Below are positions 6,668-10,659 of a stretch of DNA of 10,659 nucleotides, in pieces. The position numbers and the translations under genes were made by a program. Every line of letters begins with the position of its first letter. Within the stretch, counting starts at the first letter, position 1. The DNA is from Tannerella sp. (GTDB taxonomy: Bacteria; Bacteroidota; Bacteroidia; Bacteroidales; Tannerellaceae). A model generated the notes under the pieces. The model was not told where the DNA came from and made no database searches. It saw nothing but the letters and a program-made list of their open reading frames with translations. Location: positions 1 to 10,659 of the forward strand of contig JAIRYY010000203.1 in the NCBI GenBank assembly GCA_031267485.1, in the 5' to 3' direction.

Positions 6668-7348
6668 TCAGCCCCGGCGGCTTACCTTGCGCAACCGTTC
6701 CTCGTCAATGATTTTAATTTTTCTTCCGTCCACGGCTATAATACGTTCGGAAACAAAAATCGAAAGTGTGCGGATGGCATTCGACGTGGTCATGTTCGAG
6801 AGGTTGGCCAGTTCCTCGCGCGAAAGATAGATGCTTATCGTTGCGCCGTCTTCTTCCAGCCCGTAGCTGTCCCGCAGGTACAGGAGCGATTCCGCCAGGC
6901 GTCCGCGTATATGCTTTTGCGTGAGCGTCACCGTCCGTTCGTCCGCATCGCCCAAATCTTTCGACAGCTGCCGTATGAAAAACATTGCAAGATTGGGATT
7001 CCCGTAAATGAGATTTTCCACAACCGTCATCGGGATGATGCAAATGACGGATGCCTCAAAAGCCGAGGCATTCGTTCGATAAAGTTCCTGCGCAAATGCC
7101 GCCCGATAGGCAAAATACTGAATGGGCTTTATCATGCGGATAATCTGACTGCGGCCGCCAACCCCTTCTTTGTAAATTTTGACTTTCCCTTTTAGGAGAC
7201 ACATCATATCCAAAGCCTCGTCGCCCTCGCAATAAATCATTTCATTCTTCTTGAAATTCTGAATCTTCGAATTATTGCGCAGCGTATCCCGCTCTTCTTC
7301 CGTAAGAACCCTCCAGACCTCCGACAGGCTGGCCGATAAATCTATCAT
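6668..7348 (-). CDS. Crp/Fnr-family transcriptional regulator
   Basis: A 226-residue cytoplasmic regulator with an N-terminal cyclic-nucleotide-binding-like beta-barrel (about 18-115, with EMIYCEGDEALDMMCLLKGKVKIYKEG at 36-62), a dimerisation helix (about 120-150) and a C-terminal winged helix-turn-helix (about 175-205, with LSREELANLSNMTTSNAIRTL). It has Cys residues but not the four-Cys pattern of an FNR iron-sulfur sensor, and the RxS of cAMP-binding proteins is not obvious, so the signal is unknown. The ATG at 7348 is chosen over an in-frame GTG at 7369 because AGGA at 7356-7359 sits 7 bases ahead of it, whereas the GTG has no such site. It is first in the transporter operon, 20 bases ahead of the ATPase, and may control it or itself. 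Confidence 0.88.
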   Translation of the reverse strand: MIDLSASLSEVWRVLTEEERDTLRNNSKIQNFKKNEMIYCEGDEALDMMCLLKGKVKIYKEGVGGRSQIIRMIKPIQYFAYRAAFAQELYRTNASAFEASVICIIPMTVVENLIYGNPNLAMFFIRQLSKDLGDADERTVTLTQKHIRGRLAESLLYLRDSYGLEEDGATISIYLSREELANLSNMTTSNAIRTLSIFVSERIIAVDGRKIKIIDEERLRKVSRRG

Positions 7349-7372
7349 TCTTTTTTCCTGCTTTACCACGAT

Positions 7373-7384
7373 TGTTAAATAACA
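7373..7384. promoter_or_regulatory. Small palindrome in the leader of the regulator-transporter operon
   Basis: TGTTA-AA-TAACA has perfect 5-base arms around a 2-base centre. It lies between the predicted transcription start (near 7391) and the ribosome-binding site of the Crp/Fnr gene, where a bound protein could block transcription. It is shorter than a classical CRP or FNR site, so a role as an autoregulatory or metal-responsive operator is speculative. Confidence 0.3.
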
Positions 7385-7397
7385 TACTTACAGAGCA

Positions 7398-7405
7398 CAA
7401 ATATA
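7398..7405 (-). promoter_or_regulatory. Promoter -7 box for the regulator-transporter operon
   Basis: On the minus strand the bases read TATATTTG, a perfect TAnnTTTG box. No TTTG is found 19-21 bases upstream, so the -33 element is missing or degenerate, which would fit an activator-dependent promoter. Transcription would begin near 7391, giving a leader of about 43 bases before the ATG at 7348. Confidence 0.6.
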
Positions 7406-7437
7406 CAACATATTTTGAATTGAAGATACGTTTTCGC

Positions 7438-7463
7438 AAAAAAAATTAATCCGCGTCCAGCGG
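7438..7463 (-). terminator. Possible intrinsic terminator after the uvrB-DUF1460 pair
   Basis: On the minus strand CCGC-TGGAC-GCGG (7463 down to 7451) forms a 4-bp GC stem with a 5-base loop, overlapping the last codons of the DUF1460 gene. After ATTAA it is followed by eight T (7445 down to 7438). The T-run is good but the stem is short, so this is a weak call. Confidence 0.4.
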
Positions 7464-8345
7464 CCTGACTGCCATAATTCCCCTGCAATGTTTTATTTTT
7501 CCCGCATAGACGCTGACAGGCTGCGAATTGACAATAACCTTTTTCGCCGACAATGATGCATGAATGAAGGTAAGTAGCCCGCCACTACGGCATACAAATC
7601 CGACATGTGCGACATCCAGCCCTTTGATGCCGGTGACAAAACAAACAATATCTCCGTCTTCCAGCGCATGTCCGCAGGCGCCTATCCCGGATTCGGGTAT
7701 GAACGAATAGGCGTTCCGTCCGGAAATTTCACGTTCCTTCTCCCGCATGACAGCCACATATCCGGGATTCGACTGCAGCTGGCGGTAACTTTCCGGATGC
7801 GACGACATGAAATTCAGGTTCGGCCGATAGGGTTTGCCTCCCGCTTTTTCCGTCACATCACGCACGATTCCCCTCCGTTCATTTTCGTATATCCAATCGG
7901 TAAAATAGTGCAGCCGGTCGGTATAGTCATTGATAATACCGGCTCTGTAGCGTATTTGCCTCAGCTGTCCGCAAAAATCTTCAAATGCCGGATGGTCGTA
8001 TATCTTTACGGTTCGCGCAAGCGCCAGGACGGTCTCCACGAAAGTCGAACAGTCAAACCCGCGCAGGTTGACAGCCAGACCCTCCGGTTCAAATTCGAGT
8101 GTTGATGCGACATACGGCCTGTTCATGAAAAAACGCGCCGTCACAATGACCAAATCCGCAAAAGGCAGAGATTTGGACGATTTCACGTTCCCGATATAAT
8201 CATCGAAAATGACACGGTCGTCTTCCGTACAATACAACGCGTTCTCCCTCAGGCTGTCAACGGGGGCGACGCTCCGGGACGGCTGGCAAAAAACGAACAG
8301 CATGACAAGCAGGCGCGCCGACTTAAAACCGATTATCCTCATCAT
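7446..8345 (-). CDS. DUF1460 N-acetylmuramoyl-L-alanine amidase-like exported protein
   Basis: This 299-residue protein belongs to the DUF1460 family (PF07313), an NlpC/P60-related cysteine-hydrolase fold thought to cut peptidoglycan-derived substrates in the periplasm. An N-terminal signal peptide is visible (Arg3, Lys8 and Arg11, then a hydrophobic run 12-20). The catalytic Cys is in NLRGFDCSTFVE (Cys99), a likely catalytic His in GLDVAHVGF (His247), and a third polar site in TFIHAS (His262). The middle block YTDRLHYFTDWIYENERRG is typical of the family. Two adjacent ATG codons (8345 and 8342) could start it; AAGGAG at 8352-8357 lies 6 bases before the first, so 8345 is used. It begins 3 bases after the uvrB stop and is probably co-transcribed and coupled with it. 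Confidence 0.88.
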   Translation of the reverse strand: MMRIIGFKSARLLVMLFVFCQPSRSVAPVDSLRENALYCTEDDRVIFDDYIGNVKSSKSLPFADLVIVTARFFMNRPYVASTLEFEPEGLAVNLRGFDCSTFVETVLALARTVKIYDHPAFEDFCGQLRQIRYRAGIINDYTDRLHYFTDWIYENERRGIVRDVTEKAGGKPYRPNLNFMSSHPESYRQLQSNPGYVAVMREKEREISGRNAYSFIPESGIGACGHALEDGDIVCFVTGIKGLDVAHVGFVCRSGGLLTFIHASLSAKKVIVNSQPVSVYAGKIKHCRGIMAVRPLDAD

Positions 8346-8348
8346 GCA

Positions 8349-10370
8349 TCACTCCTTCTTTTCCAGCATCTCCTGCATTTTCATCATCTCGTCACGATAT
8401 TGCGCGGCTTCGAGAAAATCAAGTCTTTTAGCCGCCTCCGTCATCTGTTTCCTTACCCGTTCGATGGCTTTCTCCAATTGTCCCCTGTTCATGTAATCAA
8501 CAACAGGGTCGGCCACAAACGACGATTCTTTTTCCACGTAGGCATATTCCTCGGCCGGTTTTGATTTTGTCTCGCCCAGAATCGACACCGAGTTTTTCAC
8601 TATCTGACGCGGCGTAATACCATATTTCTCGTTATACGCCAGCTGTTTTTCCCGGCGACGGTTCGTTTCGTCAATCGTCAGCCTCATGCTTTCGGTCATG
8701 GTATCGGCGTAAAAAATAACCTTTCCGTTAATATTGCGCGCCGCACGGCCGGCAGTCTGCGTCAGCGACCGGTGCGAACGCAGGAAGCCCTCCTTATCCG
8801 CATCAAGTATGGCGACCAGCGACACGGAGGGCAAATCGAGGCCCTCACGCAAAAGATTGACGCCGATAAGCACATCAAAAAGCCCGTTCCGCAAATCGTC
8901 CATGATACGTATGCGCTCCAGCGTATCCACATCGCTGTGAATATATTCGCAACGTATGCCTACGCGGGAGAGGTAATCCGTAAGTTCTTCCGCCATACGC
9001 TTCGTAAGCGTCGTAACCAGCGTCCGTTCCTCAATAGCCGCACGCTGTTCTATTTCTTCCATCAGGTCGTCAATCTGATTAAACGAGGGGCGTATTTCTA
9101 TCACCGGATCAAGCAGCCCGGTAGGCCTTATCACCTGGTCTATAATTATGCCTTCGCTTTTTGTAAGTTCATATTCCGCCGGAGTAGCGCTGACGTATAT
9201 GACATTGGGCGTAAGTTTCTCAAACTCATCAAAGGTAAGCGGACGGTTATCCCGCGCTGCCGACAGACGGAAACCATATTCCACCAGCGTGTTTTTACGC
9301 GAGCGGTCCCCGCCATACATGGCGCGTATCTGCGGAACCGTCACATGGCTCTCGTCGATAACCAGCAGATAGTCTTCCGGAAAATAGTCGAGCAGACAGT
9401 AAGGGCGTTCACCGGCCTTACGGCCATCGAAATAACGCGAATAGTTTTCTATTCCAGCGCAGTGTCCCAGTTCCTGTATCATTTCCAAATCAAACGTAAC
9501 CCGTTCGCGCAAACGTTTCGCCTCAAACGGTTTGCCGTTACTCTCAAAAAAACTCACCTGCTCTCCCATGTCCACGGCAATCTGTCCCAATACCGTGTTT
9601 ATACGGTCCTGCGTCGTGACGAACAAATTTGTGGGATATACATTCAGACTGTCCTGTTCATCATATTCATATCCGGTCTGAGGGTTAAAGGATGATATGC
9701 GTTCAATCTCATCGCCCCAGAACTCTATCCGGTAAGCCACGCCGTCATACCCCTCTATCGCCGGAAACACATCGACGGTGTCGCCATTCACGCGGAAGCA
9801 CCCGCTGTGAAAATCAACTTTATTATTCACATACAGGGCATCCACAAAACGCCTCAGCATTTTATCCCGCGGGATGTTCATCCCCCGTTCGAGATAGACC
9901 ACCTGCTCGGCAAAAGCGCGGGGGTCGGCCATGCCGTAAATACACGATACGGACGAGACAACGACGACGTCGCGCCGTCCCGAAAGCAACGAAGCCGTAG
10001 CCCGAAGCCGCAACTTGTCTATCTCCCCATTTATGGCAAGGTCTTTTTCAATATAGGTATCCGTCGTGGGAATATACGCTTCCGGCTGATAATAATCATA
10101 ATACGAAACAAAGTACTCCACCGCGTTACGCGGGAAAAAGCCCTTAAACTCGCCATACAACTGTGCCGCCAGCGTTTTATTATGGCTCAGAATCAGCGTC
10201 GGACGCTGCACCTGTTCGATGACATTAGCTACGGTAAACGTTTTCCCCGAACCCGTGACGCCAAGCAGCGTCTGATAAGGCATCCCGGCGCGGAGACCCT
10301 CGACAAGCGCCTTTATAGCCTCCGGCTGGTCTCCGGTCGGTTTAAACGGTGATGATATCTCAAAGTTCAT
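8349..10370 (-). CDS. uvrB: Excinuclease ABC subunit UvrB
   Basis: UvrB is the central damage-verifying helicase-like subunit of the UvrABC nucleotide excision repair system in the cytoplasm: it receives DNA lesions from UvrA2 and recruits UvrC. The full-length 673-residue protein has Walker A GVTGSGKT (37-44), the DNA-clamping beta-hairpin region SYYDYYQPEAYIP (89-101), the Walker B/DEAD-like box DESH (339-342), SATPAEYE (395-401 region), helicase motif VI QTAGRAARN (538-546) and a C-terminal UVR domain (about 631-666) that contacts UvrC. The ATG at 10370 follows a strong Shine-Dalgarno AGGAGGG (10375-10381), one of few clear ones in the window. It is first of a two-gene unit with the DUF1460 gene. 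Confidence 0.98.
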   Translation of the reverse strand: MNFEISSPFKPTGDQPEAIKALVEGLRAGMPYQTLLGVTGSGKTFTVANVIEQVQRPTLILSHNKTLAAQLYGEFKGFFPRNAVEYFVSYYDYYQPEAYIPTTDTYIEKDLAINGEIDKLRLRATASLLSGRRDVVVVSSVSCIYGMADPRAFAEQVVYLERGMNIPRDKMLRRFVDALYVNNKVDFHSGCFRVNGDTVDVFPAIEGYDGVAYRIEFWGDEIERISSFNPQTGYEYDEQDSLNVYPTNLFVTTQDRINTVLGQIAVDMGEQVSFFESNGKPFEAKRLRERVTFDLEMIQELGHCAGIENYSRYFDGRKAGERPYCLLDYFPEDYLLVIDESHVTVPQIRAMYGGDRSRKNTLVEYGFRLSAARDNRPLTFDEFEKLTPNVIYVSATPAEYELTKSEGIIIDQVIRPTGLLDPVIEIRPSFNQIDDLMEEIEQRAAIEERTLVTTLTKRMAEELTDYLSRVGIRCEYIHSDVDTLERIRIMDDLRNGLFDVLIGVNLLREGLDLPSVSLVAILDADKEGFLRSHRSLTQTAGRAARNINGKVIFYADTMTESMRLTIDETNRRREKQLAYNEKYGITPRQIVKNSVSILGETKSKPAEEYAYVEKESSFVADPVVDYMNRGQLEKAIERVRKQMTEAAKRLDFLEAAQYRDEMMKMQEMLEKKE

Positions 10371-10393
10371 GAATCCCTCCTCTATTAAGCACG

Positions 10394-10401
10394 CAAAGTT
10401 A
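10394..10401 (-). promoter_or_regulatory. Promoter -7 box for uvrB
   Basis: On the minus strand TAACTTTG matches TAnnTTTG. A TTTG at 10414-10417 is only 12 bases upstream, and the tetramer at the expected 19-base spacing is CAGG, so no proper -33 box is seen. The predicted leader is short, roughly 15-20 bases, and contains the uvrB ribosome-binding site. Confidence 0.6.
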
Positions 10402-10515
10402 TGAAAAAGATTTCAAATTGCCTGCGGTATCATGGTCGCAACCGGCAATATTTCGGAATCCATTCTAAAAACATGCCGGAAAAACGCCGAATTGCGGAAA
10501 AATACTCGAAAGAAA

Positions 10516-10546
10516 TTTGCAGATAAGGAAATATTGCATACCTTTG
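10516..10546 (+). promoter_or_regulatory. Bacteroidota-type promoter for the tRNA-Ser gene
   Basis: A TTTG -33 box (10516-10519) and a TACCTTTG -7 box (10539-10546) are separated by exactly 19 bases. Transcription should start near 10552, about 20 bases ahead of the tRNA. It points away from the uvrB promoter. Confidence 0.8.
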
Positions 10547-10573
10547 CCCCCGCTTTTCAGAAAAAGCGACCCG

Positions 10574-10658
10574 GGAGAGATGGCAGAGTGGTCGATTGCG
10601 GCGGTCTTGAAAACCGTTGAACTGAGAGGTTCCCGGGGTTCGAATCCCTGTCTCTCCG
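10574..10658 (+). tRNA. tRNA-Ser (anticodon UGA)
   Basis: All cloverleaf parts are present. The acceptor stem is GGAGAGA (10574-10580) with TCTCTCC (10651-10657), then discriminator G at 10658. The D-arm is GCA/TGC. The anticodon stem GCGGT/ACCGT encloses the loop CTTGAAA, giving anticodon TGA at 10608-10610. The variable arm is long, with GAAC (10619-10622) pairing with GTTC, as expected for a class II serine tRNA. The T-arm is CGGGG-TTCGAAT-CCCTG. It reads UCA and other UCN codons. Only one base (C) remains after the discriminator, so whether CCA is encoded cannot be seen. Confidence 0.96.
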
Positions 10659-10659
10659 C

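Noticed and set aside
8772..9695. 307-residue plus-strand open frame opposite uvrB
   Set aside because: Antisense shadow of uvrB with no domain resemblance.
10432..10620. 62-residue plus-strand open frame at the right end
   Set aside because: It runs through the tRNA promoter and into the tRNA itself.

Overview
The window reads as a chromosomal segment of a Gram-negative Bacteroidota bacterium, most likely of the order Bacteroidales. Several things in the sequence point that way. Two promoters match the Bacteroidota pattern TTTG-N19-TAnnTTTG exactly, and two more have a perfect TAnnTTTG box. The MiaA protein is of the form typical of Bacteroides. There is a Kdo-8-phosphate synthase, so the cell makes lipopolysaccharide. 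A surface protein ends in a tail like that of type IX secretion substrates, and one periplasmic protein belongs to the DUF1460 family. No phage, insertion sequence or CRISPR array is visible.

Left part, plus strand: a non-coding leader region (1-273) holds three copies of a 41-bp hairpin repeat, a 16-bp perfect palindrome and a strong promoter. It is followed by miaA (tRNA modification), kdsA (LPS core sugar) overlapping it by 4 bases, and a secreted CotH-kinase-family protein starting 29 bases after kdsA. These three are probably one transcript.

Middle part, minus strand, converging on the CotH gene with a 21-base gap: a tightly packed operon read as Crp/Fnr regulator, ABC ATPase, ABC permease, substrate-binding lipoprotein. 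The transporter is of the zinc/manganese/iron (ZnuABC) class, with 7- and 4-base overlaps between its genes. Its ATPase carries an N-terminal DUF1893 domain in the same reading frame, and its binding protein lacks one of the usual metal-ligand histidines. This operon is the most unusual part of the window.

Right part, minus strand: uvrB (nucleotide excision repair) followed after 3 bases by a DUF1460 peptidoglycan-amidase-like exported protein, which ends at a possible terminator before the Crp operon promoter. At the right edge, on the plus strand, a perfect Bacteroidota promoter drives a tRNA-Ser(UGA) gene whose last mature base is one base from the window end.

No gene-free stretch exceeds 300 bases. 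The interval 10402-10515 between the divergent uvrB and tRNA promoters shows nothing beyond a weak inverted repeat (CCGGCA at 10442-10447, TGCCGG at 10474-10479).
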